NCBI GenBank assembly: GCA_023430465.1
Contig: JAEZAM010000034.1
Location: 1-64,000 of the forward strand
Direction: 5' to 3'
Source of the DNA: Bacteroidota bacterium
Lineage (GTDB): Bacteria > Bacteroidota > Bacteroidia > Chitinophagales > Chitinophagaceae
Length of the DNA stretch: 64,000 nucleotides
Shown here: in pieces, positions 52,099-62,379 of the stretch
Position numbering within the stretch: position 1 is the stretch's first letter
How the letters are laid out: each line of letters starts with the position of its first letter
Made by a program: the position numbers and the translations under genes
The notes under the pieces: generated by a model
What the model saw: the letters and a program-made list of their open reading frames with translations, nothing else
The model's database searches: none
What the model was told of the DNA's origin: nothing

Positions 52099-55000
52099 AT
52101 GGTTAACTGGTTAATTGATTTCTCGTTACGCAACCGCTTCATTGTGCTTCTGGTTGCTGCCGGTATAACTGCCTACGGCATTTATGCTGTCAAGACCACA
52201 CCCGTTGATGCTATTCCTGATTTGTCGGAGAACCAGGTCATCATTTTTACAGAATGGATGGGACGAAGCCCACAACTTGTCGAAGACCAGATTACATACC
52301 CACTGGTGAGCAATCTGCAAGGCATACCAAAAGTAAAGAACATCAGGGCGAACAGTATGTTCGGAATGAGCTTTGTCTTTGTCATCTTCGATGATGATGT
52401 GGACATCTATTGGGCACGTACAAGAGTGCTGGAACGGCTCAACTATGCACAGCGTTTATTACCTGAAGGCATAGCCCCTACTTTAGGTCCCGACGGTACA
52501 GGATTAGGACATATCTACTGGTACACACTCGATGCTCCGGGCTATGATTTAGGCGAATTAAGAGCCTTGCAGGATTGGTATATACGGTTTGCCCTCCAAA
52601 CGGTAGAAGGTGTAAGTGAAGTGGCATCCTTTGGAGGCTTTCAAAAGCAGTACCAGGTTATCATAGATCCTTTGAAACTTCAGTACTACAACATACCGAT
52701 TATGGATGTAGTGAACAAGATCAAAGCCAATAACAATGATGTAGGTGGCAGCAAGTTTGAACAAGCTGACATTGGTTATATTATCCGTGGCCTAGGCTTT
52801 ATTAAAGACCTGAAGCAAATAGAGGAAATTTCTGTGGCTACCCTCAACGGTGTTCCGGTACGCATCAAAGACATTGGTTCGGTGCAAATGGGTGGTGAGC
52901 TTCGCCTGGGAATTATTGAAGAAAATGGCGAAGGTGAAAAAGTCGGGGGCATAGTGGTGATGCGTTACGGCGAAAATGCAAAAGATGTGATTGACCGTGT
53001 AAAGGTGAAGATAGCTGATGTGGAGAAAGGGTTGCCACCCGGCGTGAAGTTCAAAGTTGCCTACGACCGTTCTGACCTCATAGAAGCAACCATCGCGACC
53101 CTGAAAGATGCAGTAATCGAAGAAATCATAATTGTTGCCATCGTCCTGTTCATATTCCTCTTACACATACGCAGTGCGCTGGTCGTGGTTATTACCATTC
53201 CCTTGTCAGTGCTTATCGCTTTCATTTTGATGAAAGTGTTTGGCATCACATCCAACATCATGTCATTGGCAGGCGTGGCACTGGCGGTAGGGGATCTGGT
53301 AGATGCAGGAATTGTAATGGTTGAAAATGCAATGAAAACATTAAGCGGTGAAACAGACGACATACATGACTAAACAGGAAAGAGAGCAAAAAATAGAAAG
53401 CTCATCAAAGCTGGTAGCAAAGGCAGTTGTCAGTGCTATTCTGATTACGCTGGTTTCCTTCAGCCCTATTCTTTTCCTGGAAGGGCAGGAGAAAAAGATG
53501 TTCTCTCCACTTGTTTGGACGAAAACATTTGCCATGATCGGTTCCATGTTCGTTGCTGTAATAGTGGTGCCGGTTCTAATGGTTTATTTGCTAAAAGGAA
53601 AAGTAAAGCCTGAAAGCAAGCATCCTGTATCAAGGTTCTTCATTTTTCTGTATTCACCAATTATTCGCTGGTGTCTTTATTGGAAAAAAACCACCATCGC
53701 AATTGCTTTTGGTTTGGTATTGTTAAGCATTCCCCTCGTAATGCAATTAGGCAGGGAGTTCATGCCACCATTAGATGAAGGATCATTACTCTTCATGCCC
53801 GTTACCATGCCTGACGTTTCCAATTCTGAAATAAAGCGAATAATGCAGGTGCAGGACAAGCTGATGCTTACAGTACCGGAAGTGCAAAATGTTTTAGGAA
53901 AAGCGGGAAGGGCAAACACAGCTACAGACAATGCTCCCATCAGTATGATTGAAACAATCGTTTTGCTGAAACCACAATCACAATGGCGGGAAGGAATTAC
54001 CAAGAATGACATCATTAATGAGCTAAACAGCAAATTGCAAATACCAGGTGTTATCAATGGCTGGACACAACCCATCATCAACCGGATCAACATGCTTTCC
54101 ACAGGTATCAGAACAGATGTGGGAGTTAAGATATACGGGCAAAGTCTTGATACCATCAATCGCCTGGCACAGGAGTTCAGGCGGACTTTGCAAGGAACAG
54201 AAGGTGTAGCAGATTTATACGTTGAACCGATCACCGGTGGCAGATACGTTGACATAAATATCCGCCGTGAAGAGTTAGGGCGGTATGGCTTATCCATTGA
54301 TGATGTAAACATGTTTATTGAAACAGCTATTGGTGGTGCAGGCATTGTACAAACAGTGGAAGGAAGACGGCGTTTCAGTATAGCCGTCCGGTTGGGACAG
54401 GATTTCAGAAGCACAATAGACAAGCTAAAGCAACTGCCAATTATCACAATGAACAGTGGCCCTGTTCCTTTAAGTGCATTGGCAGATATTGCGGTTGCCG
54501 AAGGTCCTCCCATGATCACGTCGGAGAACGCCATGCTTAGGGGAACCTTGCTCTTCAATGTTCGTGACAGAGACTTGGGAAGTACTGTGGATGAAGCAAA
54601 GCGGAAACTGGAAGATGCTGTGAAGCGTTTACCCAAAGGTTACTTTCTTGATTGGAGTGGTCAGTATGAAAACCAGATAAGAGCTGAGAACAGGTTGATG
54701 ATCATTATGCCTGTTGCTTTGCTCATCATTGTGATCATACTCTACTTCACTTTCAGAAACTTTAGGGAAGTGCTGATAGTGCTTGCCAGTATTCCGGTAG
54801 CATTGGTCGGGGGTGCTTATTCTTTATACTTCTTTGATGTAAACTTTTCGGTGGCGGTGGCAGTGGGGTTTATTGCCTTGTTTGGTATTGCTGTGGAAAC
54901 TGGGGTGCTTATGTTGGTGTACCTGAATAATTCGCTTTACCAAAAAGTACGTAGAGCAACAGAGATGGGCAACCCAGTAAATAAAAAAGTGGTAGAAGAT

Positions 55001-55261
55001 GCCGTATATGATGGTGCAGTGTTACGCCTTCGTCCCAAATTAATGACCGTAATTGTTGATATACTTGGCTTAATGCCCATTTTATTAGCAACAGGTCCGG
55101 GAAGTGATGTCATGAAACCCATCACCATTCCATTCGTATTTGGACTGATTACGTCAACACTGTTCGTCCTCATTGTTTTACCGGTAATGTATGCAATGAT
55201 CAGGGAAAGAGAACTGAAAAAACATGGTAAACTTCAAATACAGGAGATGGCAAATGAATAA
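52099..55261 (+). pseudogene. cusA: CusA/CzcA-type RND metal efflux pump, frameshifted
   Basis: An inner-membrane proton-driven pump of the heavy-metal RND group (Cu/Ag). The first part (52099-53373, 424 residues) begins MVNWLIDFSLRNRFIVLLV, includes the first large periplasmic loop and ends at the fourth membrane helix (VALAVGDLVDAGIVMVENAMK), reading GETDDIHD to a stop. The second (53348-55261, GTG start possible) begins QTTYMTKQEREQKI and continues TM5 to TM12 and the second periplasmic loop. The frames overlap by 26 bp and the shift falls within about 53345-53371, in the cytoplasmic link between TM4 and TM5. Together they form a full-length pump. Either the gene is broken or two polypeptides are made. 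Confidence 0.85.
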
Positions 55262-56540
55262 ACAAATCAACAAAACGATCACCCAACGCCTCTTGAAATA
55301 TGCCTTGGCCTTACTGTTTTTGGCAAGCTCTATTTGGGCTACTGCACAAACAAGGCTGTCAACCATACTTGATAGTATTGAACGATACAACCCTATAAGC
55401 CGCATGTACGAGGCTGACATCCGTTCAATGGATGAAGGGGCAAAGGGTGCAAAAAGCTGGATGCCTCCCGAAGTGGGTGCAGGCTTTTTTATGACACCTT
55501 ATAATCCGCAGCGTTGGCAAAAAATGAGCGACATGGAACCCGGCATGGGCAGCTTTATGATCTCTGCACAGCAAATGATACCCAACAGGCGAAAGCTGAA
55601 TGCAGATGCCGCCTACATGCAAAGCATGTCAGGTTCAGCGAAGGAGCAGCGCAAAGCTGCATTGAACGATTTATATGCACAGGCAAAAAAAGCCTACTAT
55701 GAGTGGGTGATTATTGACAAGAAAAAAGCTGTGCTTGATGAGAATGAGAAGGTGTTGAACTTTATGATCAAAAATGCTGAGATCCGTTATCGCAATGGAT
55801 TAGACAAGCTCAATGCTTACTATAAAGCAAAAGCAGCATTAGGAAATATAGAGAACATGAGGTTGATGTATGATAACGAAAGCAGGCAGCGGCAGATTGT
55901 GATCAATTCTCTGATGTTCAGGAACACCGAAGTCGATTTTACTATAGATACTACAATCCGTCTGAAGGATTACAATGCGTTTGTTTTCGACAGTGCTTTT
56001 TTCCTACAGAACAGGAGCGATTTGAAGGCGCTGGATAGGGAAGCATTGACAAACGAATTAAGGACAGAAGCAGAGCGGCTAAACCTGAAACCACAGTTCG
56101 GCATCCGCTTCGAACATATGTTTGCCTTCGGTGGTCAGCCACAGCAGTTTACATTGATGGGCATGATAAGGCTACCATTTGTTCCCTGGGCTTCACGAAT
56201 GACAAAAGCAAACATTGAAAGCTACCGGTGGAGAACTGAAGCCATCAACAGCCAGCGTCAAATGATTGTGAACGAAGCCCGGGGCATGGCTTACGGAATG
56301 CGTACCGAAGTTGAAACGAAGAAGCGGCAAATAAGGCTTTACGAGAACAACATCATTCCAGCGCTTCGTAATAATTATAAAACAATGCTTCTCGGTTATG
56401 AGCAAAATACCGAAGAACTGTTTATGTTGTTTGATGCCTGGGAAACGCTTAACATGACACAAGTTGAATATCTTGACCAATTGCAGCAGTTACTGTCGTT
56501 GCAGGTTGAATTGGAAAGAATACTTGAAATACGAGAATAA
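55254..56540 (+). CDS. TolC-family outer-membrane channel (CusC-like)
   Basis: A 428-residue outer-membrane efflux duct from ATG 55254, overlapping the pump's stop by 8 bp. A signal peptide ends near SSIWATAQ. Long helices (for example KKAVLDENEKVLNFMIKNAEIRYRNGLDKL) form the TolC-type barrel-tunnel. A Met-rich early segment (GFFMTPYNPQRWQKMSDMEPGMGSFM) could touch soft metals. It forms the outer part of the CusCBA-like complex with the RND pump and the adaptors downstream. Confidence 0.9.
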   Translation: MNKQINKTITQRLLKYALALLFLASSIWATAQTRLSTILDSIERYNPISRMYEADIRSMDEGAKGAKSWMPPEVGAGFFMTPYNPQRWQKMSDMEPGMGSFMISAQQMIPNRRKLNADAAYMQSMSGSAKEQRKAALNDLYAQAKKAYYEWVIIDKKKAVLDENEKVLNFMIKNAEIRYRNGLDKLNAYYKAKAALGNIENMRLMYDNESRQRQIVINSLMFRNTEVDFTIDTTIRLKDYNAFVFDSAFFLQNRSDLKALDREALTNELRTEAERLNLKPQFGIRFEHMFAFGGQPQQFTLMGMIRLPFVPWASRMTKANIESYRWRTEAINSQRQMIVNEARGMAYGMRTEVETKKRQIRLYENNIIPALRNNYKTMLLGYEQNTEELFMLFDAWETLNMTQVEYLDQLQQLLSLQVELERILEIRE

Positions 56541-57799
56541 TGAAACAACTGAATTTACATATTGTGCTTCTGTTTGTTTTATCTGTGGTTATCGGAAATA
56601 CTTCATGCAACGATAAAGGCAAAGGAGACCATACAACACATGAGCAGCAACAGGACGCTTACACCTGTCCCATGCACCCCGAAATTATTCGCAACGCACC
56701 AGGCACTTGCCCTATCTGCGGTATGGACCTTGTAAAAAAAGAAACAGGCTCCGAAGCTGTAAAAGATGTACAGTTAGAAGCCCTACTCAAACCTGTAAAT
56801 TCATTTGTTGTATCTACCATTGTGGTAACGACTTTGAAGCAGCAGGAAGAAGACATTGAGCTGGATGTGGTGGGCACCGTGGCTTATGATACCCGGCAGG
56901 CAGGTGCCATCTCTTCAAGGGTAAATGGAAGGATTGAAAAATTATATGTCCGCTACAAATACCAGCCAGTACAGAAAGGACAGCGAGTTATGGACATCTA
57001 CAGTCCGGAACTAATGACCGCTCAGCAAAACTTATTGTTTCTTTTACGCAATGATCCCACCAATACTTCACTAATAAATGCAGCAAAGGACCGGTTAAGG
57101 CTTATGGGCATGACTTCCGGACAGGTAGCAACAATAATTCGTACAGGAATAGCCATTTATTCAGTACCCGTTTTTAGCAGCTACAGTGGGTTTATTACAG
57201 ATATAAACAATACAACGAATGGTACAACTGCCGATAACATGCAGCAGGCTACCATAACAAGTCAGGAATTGGGTATAAAAGAAGGAATGTATGTGCAAAC
57301 CGGACAGGCTGTATTTACAGTTTATAATCAAAGCAGGGCATGGATACTATTAGACATTTATCCAGAACAACAAACATTGGTACAGGTTGGCAACCCGGTA
57401 AGGATAGTGCCTGAGACTGCTCCTTCAGAAAATTTCAGGGCAACGATTGCCTACATAGAGCCTGTTTTCAGAACAGGTAAAAAAACAGTAGCCGCAAGAG
57501 TGTACTTTAATAATGCTAGCCGGAAGTTACCGATCGGCAGCAGGGTAACAGCAAATGTTTTTGCTGAACCAAAAGAGGCATGGTGGCTGCCAAAAGAAGC
57601 TGTCTTGTCATTAGGTAGAGATAAAATTGTCTTCAAAAAAGAAGAGGCAGGTTTCAGGGCAACCAGGATAACGACAGGTATCGAAGTAAACAGGCATGTA
57701 CAGGTTTTAACAGGACTGGAGAAAAAAGATAGCGTTGCTGGTAATGCCCAATATCTGGTAGATAATGAAGCCTTCATTAAAGCAAATCACAATGAATAG
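56540..57799 (+). CDS. RND periplasmic adaptor with heavy-metal-binding domain (CusB-like, first)
   Basis: A 419-residue membrane-anchored adaptor (lipobox IGNTSC, Cys23). A heavy-metal-binding domain lies near the N-terminus (YTCPMHPEIIRNAPGTCPICGMDL), followed by the barrel-sandwich hybrid (DVVGTVAYDTRQAGAISSRVNGRIEKLYV), a helical hairpin, and the beta-barrel (GSRVTANVFAEPKEAWWLPKEAVL). It passes metal from the periplasm to the pump. Its ATG shares its first base with the CusC stop codon, and the next adaptor starts before its stop. Confidence 0.92.
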   Translation: MKQLNLHIVLLFVLSVVIGNTSCNDKGKGDHTTHEQQQDAYTCPMHPEIIRNAPGTCPICGMDLVKKETGSEAVKDVQLEALLKPVNSFVVSTIVVTTLKQQEEDIELDVVGTVAYDTRQAGAISSRVNGRIEKLYVRYKYQPVQKGQRVMDIYSPELMTAQQNLLFLLRNDPTNTSLINAAKDRLRLMGMTSGQVATIIRTGIAIYSVPVFSSYSGFITDINNTTNGTTADNMQQATITSQELGIKEGMYVQTGQAVFTVYNQSRAWILLDIYPEQQTLVQVGNPVRIVPETAPSENFRATIAYIEPVFRTGKKTVAARVYFNNASRKLPIGSRVTANVFAEPKEAWWLPKEAVLSLGRDKIVFKKEEAGFRATRITTGIEVNRHVQVLTGLEKKDSVAGNAQYLVDNEAFIKANHNE

Positions 57800-58982
57800 A
57801 ATATTCTTCATACTCCTTTCGCTTATACTGCTTGCCTCTTGCGGCGGTAAAAAAGTGGCAAAAGACAGCGATGTGTTTTACACCTGCTCAATGGATCCAC
57901 AGGTAGTATCAGATAAGCCGGGCAACTGTCCTATTTGCGGAATGCCGCTGACGGCTGTAAAAAAGAGTTCCGTAGTAAATGCCGATGATATAGAGTTAAG
58001 CGACCAGCAAATTCAATTGGGCAACATCCGCACTGATACAATTACAAAAAGTAATATAGGAAATACATTTGAGTTGACGGGTACACTAAATATAAATGCA
58101 GCACAAACAGCTTCAGTAAATGCAAGAGTAATGGGGCGTATAGAACGGTTATATGTAAAAACCACAGGAAATTATATTGCCAAAGGTGCCCCAGTCTATG
58201 AAATTTACAGCGAAGAACTAAACAATGCCAAACAGGAATACATATCAGCCTTACAGCGAAGAAGCCTCTTTGATGAACAATCAGTTATTGACTTTGACCA
58301 ACTGATTAAAAGCGCAAGGAACAAGCTGCGTCTTTGGGGAATGACGGAAAACCAGGTTAAGGCTTTGGAAACACAAAAGCAGGCGCCACTTACCACTACT
58401 TACTACAGTACAGAAAGCGGCTATGTTACATCTGTGAATGTTACTGAAGGCGGTTATGTAATGGAAGGCGGCTTAGTGCTTCAACTTGCAAACCTTTCAA
58501 CCTTGTGGGCAGAAGCACAGGTATATACTTCACAGATGTACAGGATACCACGGGGTGCTTTGGCGACAGTGGAAGTGCCGGGTGCAACAGAGCCAATAAG
58601 AGGTAACATTGAATTTGCCAATCCAGAAGTGCCAACAGAAACAAGAATAAACCTGCTGCGGGTTGTGGTTCCAAACAGTGGCAATAACTTAAGACCGGGC
58701 ATGGCAGCGATAGTAAGAGTTCAAACAGCAAGCAGAAACTCACTTACGCTGCCTACGGATGCTATCATCAGGGAAGCTAATGCAGCTATCGTATGGGTGC
58801 AGACAGGTAAGAACAAATTCAAAAGCAAGATGGTGACAACAGGTTTGGAAAGCGATGGATTAACTGAAATACAATCAGGACTATCCCCGGGTGACATCGT
58901 AGTAGTAAGTGGCACTTATCTGCTTCATAGTGAATATACATTTAAACGAGGCTCTGACCCGATGGCAGGGCATAATCATTAA
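57792..58982 (+). CDS. RND periplasmic adaptor with heavy-metal-binding domain (CusB-like, second)
   Basis: A 396-residue lipoprotein adaptor from ATG 57792 (lipobox ILLASC, Cys17), overlapping the first adaptor by 8 bp. The metal-binding motif reads FYTCSMDPQVVSDKPGNCPICGMPLT, and barrel-sandwich parts LTGTLNINAAQTASVNARVMGRIERLYV and SLTLPTDAIIREANAAIVWV follow. It is similar in plan but clearly diverged from the first adaptor. Two adaptors with one pump suggest mixed adaptor assemblies or separate metal ranges. Confidence 0.9.
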   Translation: MNRIFFILLSLILLASCGGKKVAKDSDVFYTCSMDPQVVSDKPGNCPICGMPLTAVKKSSVVNADDIELSDQQIQLGNIRTDTITKSNIGNTFELTGTLNINAAQTASVNARVMGRIERLYVKTTGNYIAKGAPVYEIYSEELNNAKQEYISALQRRSLFDEQSVIDFDQLIKSARNKLRLWGMTENQVKALETQKQAPLTTTYYSTESGYVTSVNVTEGGYVMEGGLVLQLANLSTLWAEAQVYTSQMYRIPRGALATVEVPGATEPIRGNIEFANPEVPTETRINLLRVVVPNSGNNLRPGMAAIVRVQTASRNSLTLPTDAIIREANAAIVWVQTGKNKFKSKMVTTGLESDGLTEIQSGLSPGDIVVVSGTYLLHSEYTFKRGSDPMAGHNH

Positions 58983-58993
58983 TACTATAAAAC

Positions 58994-59551
58994 ATGAAAT
59001 TAATCTTCTCTATTTTATCGTTCTTTTTTGGCATCGCTAGCATCCATGCACAGCAGACAGAGGTCTGCTACAACCCCAACCTGATAAAAGACACCACAAA
59101 GAAAAGCATCAAATCAATGGCGGTTGGCGTAGTTTCTGGTGATAGTATTAAGATTGCTTATCATTCACCTGGTGTTCGTAAAAGAGTTATTTGGGGTGGC
59201 TTGGTTCCTTATGATGAAGTTTGGGTTACAGGAGCTCATGATGCAACAACTGTCACTTTCTCCAATCCTGTTGTAATTAATGGAACAATAATACCTGCGG
59301 GTAAATATGCCTTTTTCACTATACCGGGTAAAAAGGAATGGACACTGATTTTAAATAAACACTGGCAGCAACATTTAGCTTCTGAGTACGAAGAAAAAGG
59401 TGATGTAGTAAGAGTTAAAGTAAAGCCGAAGAAGAATGCACATACTGAGCGGCTGCAATACTTCGTAGAACAAGGAAATGTTAAAACAGGCAAATTATCA
59501 GTGGCTTGGGAGAAGATAAAAGTAGAGCTGCCATTTACTGTTATGAAATAA
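58994..59551 (+). CDS. DUF2911 family exported protein
   Basis: A 185-residue exported protein (signal MKLIFSILSFFFGIASIHAQ). The DUF2911 core is visible: GVVSGDSIKIAYHSPGVRKRVIWGGLVPYDEVWVTGAHDATTVTFS then IPAGKYAFFTIPGKKEWTLILNKHW and the C-terminal LSVAWEKIKVELPF. The family is common in Bacteroidota, with no established function. Its placement in this operon, 11 bp after the second adaptor, may suggest a role in metal stress. Confidence 0.85.
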   Translation: MKLIFSILSFFFGIASIHAQQTEVCYNPNLIKDTTKKSIKSMAVGVVSGDSIKIAYHSPGVRKRVIWGGLVPYDEVWVTGAHDATTVTFSNPVVINGTIIPAGKYAFFTIPGKKEWTLILNKHWQQHLASEYEEKGDVVRVKVKPKKNAHTERLQYFVEQGNVKTGKLSVAWEKIKVELPFTVMK

Positions 59552-59561
59552 GATTAGTAGC

Positions 59562-59837
59562 ATGAAAGATTTATCTGATAGTTTCAAGCTGGCACAATCT
59601 GCATCTGCTTTGGGTGCAGGATTGTTGGGTTTTGGTGTTGGTGCCAAATGGGGTGCATCGTTGGATAATACAATTCTTTTAGTAGTGCTTATAGCAGGTA
59701 CAGCTATTCATGTCACAGGTATGTATATAATGCAGATGAAGGAAGAAAGAGTTGGACATATGGCAAAATTGCTTTGGGTTACTGCCTGGATAAGTTTATT
59801 GGCATTAGTCGGCCTGTTTATCTATTTAGCAATTTAA
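59562..59837 (+). CDS. Small two-to-three-helix membrane protein, unknown
   Basis: A 91-residue membrane protein with segments SASALGAGLLGFGVGAKWG, TILLVVLIAGTAIHVTGMYIM and AKLLWVTAWISLLALVGLFIYLAI, joined by a short charged loop (MKEERVGHM). No motif identifies it. It sits between DUF2911 (10 bp gap) and the P1B ATPase (17 bp gap), suggesting a supporting role in metal export. Confidence 0.7.
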   Translation: MKDLSDSFKLAQSASALGAGLLGFGVGAKWGASLDNTILLVVLIAGTAIHVTGMYIMQMKEERVGHMAKLLWVTAWISLLALVGLFIYLAI

Positions 59838-59854
59838 AGTTGAAAAGTCTTTAT

Positions 59855-61930
59855 ATGGAACATTCCCATAACCATAACGAACACTCACACCATCATTCAA
59901 ATAAAGACCAGCAACTCGATCATGCTCATGGTCATGAAGCTAAAAAAAGTTCATCGAAAAAGCATGAACCACATGAACATAGTGGACACGATAAACATGC
60001 TGGTCACCATACGCATGATTTCCTGAAACGGTTCTGGATTTGCTTACTGCTGACTATTCCGGTTCTGCTGCTCTCACACATGATACAGGAGTGGTTCAAC
60101 TTCAGCATTCGCTTTGCAGGAGATAGCTATGTATTGCTTGCACTGGGTAGTGTTATCTACTTCTACGGTGGAATGCCTTTTCTGAAAGGGTTGATAATAG
60201 AGATAAAGCACAATGCCATTGGTATGATGACATTGGTTGCCCTTGCTATAACTGTCGCCTATGTATATAGTGTGGCTATCGTTTTTGGCTTGCAGGGGAT
60301 GGATTTCTTTTGGGAATTAGCAACCTTAATCGACATCATGTTGCTTGGGCATTGGATAGAAATGCGTTCATCAATGGCAGCATCCAATGCATTACAGTCA
60401 TTAGTGGCCTTATTGCCATCCGATGTACATGTAGAAAGAGATGGTGAAGTAAAAGACATCAGCATAAAGGATTTACAGAAAGAAGATATAGCAATCATCA
60501 AACCCGGAGAAAAGATACCAGCAGATGGAATAGTTACAGAAGGTACGTCTTTTGTGAATGAAAGCATGTTAACCGGTGAAAGTGTACCAGTAAAAAAAGA
60601 AAAGGACACCAGGGTAATAGCAGGTGCTATTAACGGAGATGGAGCATTAAAAGTAAGAGTAACTGGCACAGGAAAAGACAGTTATCTCAATAAGGTTATC
60701 ACATTGGTGCGGTCTGCACAGGATGCAAAGTCCAAGACACAGAACCTTGCTGATAAAGTTGCCAAATGGCTTACCATCCTTTCCATTATAGTAGGCGTAG
60801 CCACTTTCATTGTTTGGTATGCACAGCATGACCTTGCATTTGCATTAGAAAGAATGGTAACCGTAATGGTTACATCTTGCCCACACGCTTTGGGCGTGGC
60901 TATACCTTTGGTGGTGGCAATATCTACCTCTGCATCAGCAACACATGGTTTATTAATAAGAAACAGAACTGCCTTTGAAAATGCAAGAAAGCTCACTACC
61001 ATCATTTTTGATAAAACAGGCACACTCACCAAAGGCTCACATGAAGTTCAAAAGGTAATCAGCATTTCACCCCATTTCAGCAGCAACGATATACTTCAAC
61101 ATGCAGCCGCTGTTCAGCAGCACTCCGAGCACTATATAGCAAAAGGTGTTCTAAGAAAGTTGAAAGAAACCAATTTGCAACTTTGGCAGTCGTCAGAATT
61201 TAAATACATGCAAGGTATTGGTGTAAGTGGTATTGTAAACGGCAAACAGGTAGTTGCAGCAGGTCCTAATTTCTTCTCGAAAGAAAATAAGCAGCTTCCT
61301 GATATTCCATCAGACATAAATCAAAATACAGAGACTGTAAACTTTTTGTTGATAGATGGAGAACCTGCAGGGATCATTACACTTGCTGACACTGTGAGAG
61401 AAACTTCAGCAGAAGCAATTGAACAACTAAAGCAACTGCACATAAAATCATTTCTACTTACAGGAGACAACGAAAAAATTGCTGCATCAGTTTCTAAACA
61501 GTTAGGCATGGATGGTTACTTAGCTAATGTATTGCCCCATCAGAAACAGAAGAAAATTTCAGAGTTTCAAAGTAAGGGAGAGATTGTTGCTATGGCCGGG
61601 GACGGAGTAAACGATGCACCAGCGTTGGCACAGGCTGATGTTGGAATTGCAGTTGGTAGTGGTACTGATGTAGCAGCAGAAACAGCCGACATCATATTGG
61701 TTAACAGCGACCCCAAAGACGTGGTACAGATGATTGACTTTGGCAGAAAGACATACCGTAAAATGATACAGAACCTTGCGTGGGCAGTGGGGTACAACAT
61801 AGTAGCAATTCCATTAGCAGCAGGTGTATTATATCCGTATTTCATACTTAGCCCGGCAATGGGTGCAGTGTTAATGAGTTTAAGTACTGTTGTTGTGGCT
61901 ATCAATGCAAAGTTGTTGCGGTTGAAATAA
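59855..61930 (+). CDS. copB: CPH-type P1B metal-transporting ATPase (CopB-like)
   Basis: A 691-residue inner-membrane ATPase exporting Cu(II)/Cu(I) or Ag(I). Start ATG 59855 opens a His-rich cytoplasmic tail (HSHNHNEHSHHHSN, HAHGHEAKK, HEPHEHSGHDKHAGHHTHD) typical of CopB. Conserved ATPase parts: actuator TGES, the membrane metal motif TSCPHALGVAIPL (CPH, Cys about 342, which defines the P1B-3 group), phosphorylation site DKTGTLT (Asp about 385), and hinge GDGVNDAPAL (about 583). Eight membrane helices. No N-terminal HMA domain. It comes 17 bp after the small membrane gene and complements the RND system by exporting metal from cytoplasm to periplasm. Confidence 0.93.
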   Translation: MEHSHNHNEHSHHHSNKDQQLDHAHGHEAKKSSSKKHEPHEHSGHDKHAGHHTHDFLKRFWICLLLTIPVLLLSHMIQEWFNFSIRFAGDSYVLLALGSVIYFYGGMPFLKGLIIEIKHNAIGMMTLVALAITVAYVYSVAIVFGLQGMDFFWELATLIDIMLLGHWIEMRSSMAASNALQSLVALLPSDVHVERDGEVKDISIKDLQKEDIAIIKPGEKIPADGIVTEGTSFVNESMLTGESVPVKKEKDTRVIAGAINGDGALKVRVTGTGKDSYLNKVITLVRSAQDAKSKTQNLADKVAKWLTILSIIVGVATFIVWYAQHDLAFALERMVTVMVTSCPHALGVAIPLVVAISTSASATHGLLIRNRTAFENARKLTTIIFDKTGTLTKGSHEVQKVISISPHFSSNDILQHAAAVQQHSEHYIAKGVLRKLKETNLQLWQSSEFKYMQGIGVSGIVNGKQVVAAGPNFFSKENKQLPDIPSDINQNTETVNFLLIDGEPAGIITLADTVRETSAEAIEQLKQLHIKSFLLTGDNEKIAASVSKQLGMDGYLANVLPHQKQKKISEFQSKGEIVAMAGDGVNDAPALAQADVGIAVGSGTDVAAETADIILVNSDPKDVVQMIDFGRKTYRKMIQNLAWAVGYNIVAIPLAAGVLYPYFILSPAMGAVLMSLSTVVVAINAKLLRLK

Positions 61931-61955
61931 AAAACAATTTTAAAAACATTCATTT

Positions 61956-61979
61956 GTATTTAAGCAATTGCTTAAATAC
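61956..61979. promoter_or_regulatory. 24-bp perfect palindrome, ArsR operator
   Basis: Arms GTATTTAAGCAA (61956-61967) and TTGCTTAAATAC (61968-61979) are exact inverted copies with no spacer. It covers the -33 TTG of the ArsR promoter. This is the usual form and place for an ArsR/SmtB repressor site. Confidence 0.85.
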
Positions 61980-61997
61980 CTATTTTAATTACCTTCG
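61968..61997 (+). promoter_or_regulatory. Promoter of the arsR-merTP operon
   Basis: TTG (61968-61970), 19 bp, then TACCTTCG (61990-61997), one mismatch from TAnnTTTG. The ATG at 62002 follows four bases later, so the transcript is probably leaderless. Confidence 0.55.
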
Positions 61998-62001
61998 CTC
62001 C

Positions 62002-62379
62002 ATGAATGAAAACTGTTGCATCAGGCTATTTGCGGACCAGGAGCAGATTAAGAACTGTAAAGGCAAAATAAAGGCAGCACAGAATTCATTTGGAAGCCTT
62101 TCAAACATACTTGCATTGGCTGGTAATGAAGTCAGACTTAAAATTGTTTATCTACTGGAAGAAGAAAAAGAGCTTTGCCCTTGCGATCTTGCTGACATTT
62201 TAGGCATGAGCATTCCCGCAGTTTCACAGCACTTAAGGAAATTGAAGGCTGGAAATATCGTGGAAACAAGAAAGGAGGCACAAACAATTTATTATTCCCT
62301 TACACAGGGGAACCTAAAGATTTTGAAACCTTTCTTTAAGCACATCAATCAGCAAACACAAAAACTGGAAACAACATGA
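62002..62379 (+). CDS. arsR: ArsR/SmtB-family metalloregulator
   Basis: A 125-residue dimeric winged-helix repressor. ATG 62002 is chosen because it lies after the promoter; the frame is open further up through the palindrome. Motifs: MNENCCIRLFADQEQIKNC with three Cys, the helix-turn-helix ELCPCDLADILGMSIPAVSQHLRKLKAGNIVETRK (two further Cys at its start) and the wing AQTIYYSLT. Cysteines in the N-terminus and at the ELCPCD turn can bind thiophilic metals such as Hg, Cd or Cu and release DNA. Its stop overlaps the merTP start (ATGA). Confidence 0.92.
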   Translation: MNENCCIRLFADQEQIKNCKGKIKAAQNSFGSLSNILALAGNEVRLKIVYLLEEEKELCPCDLADILGMSIPAVSQHLRKLKAGNIVETRKEAQTIYYSLTQGNLKILKPFFKHINQQTQKLETT

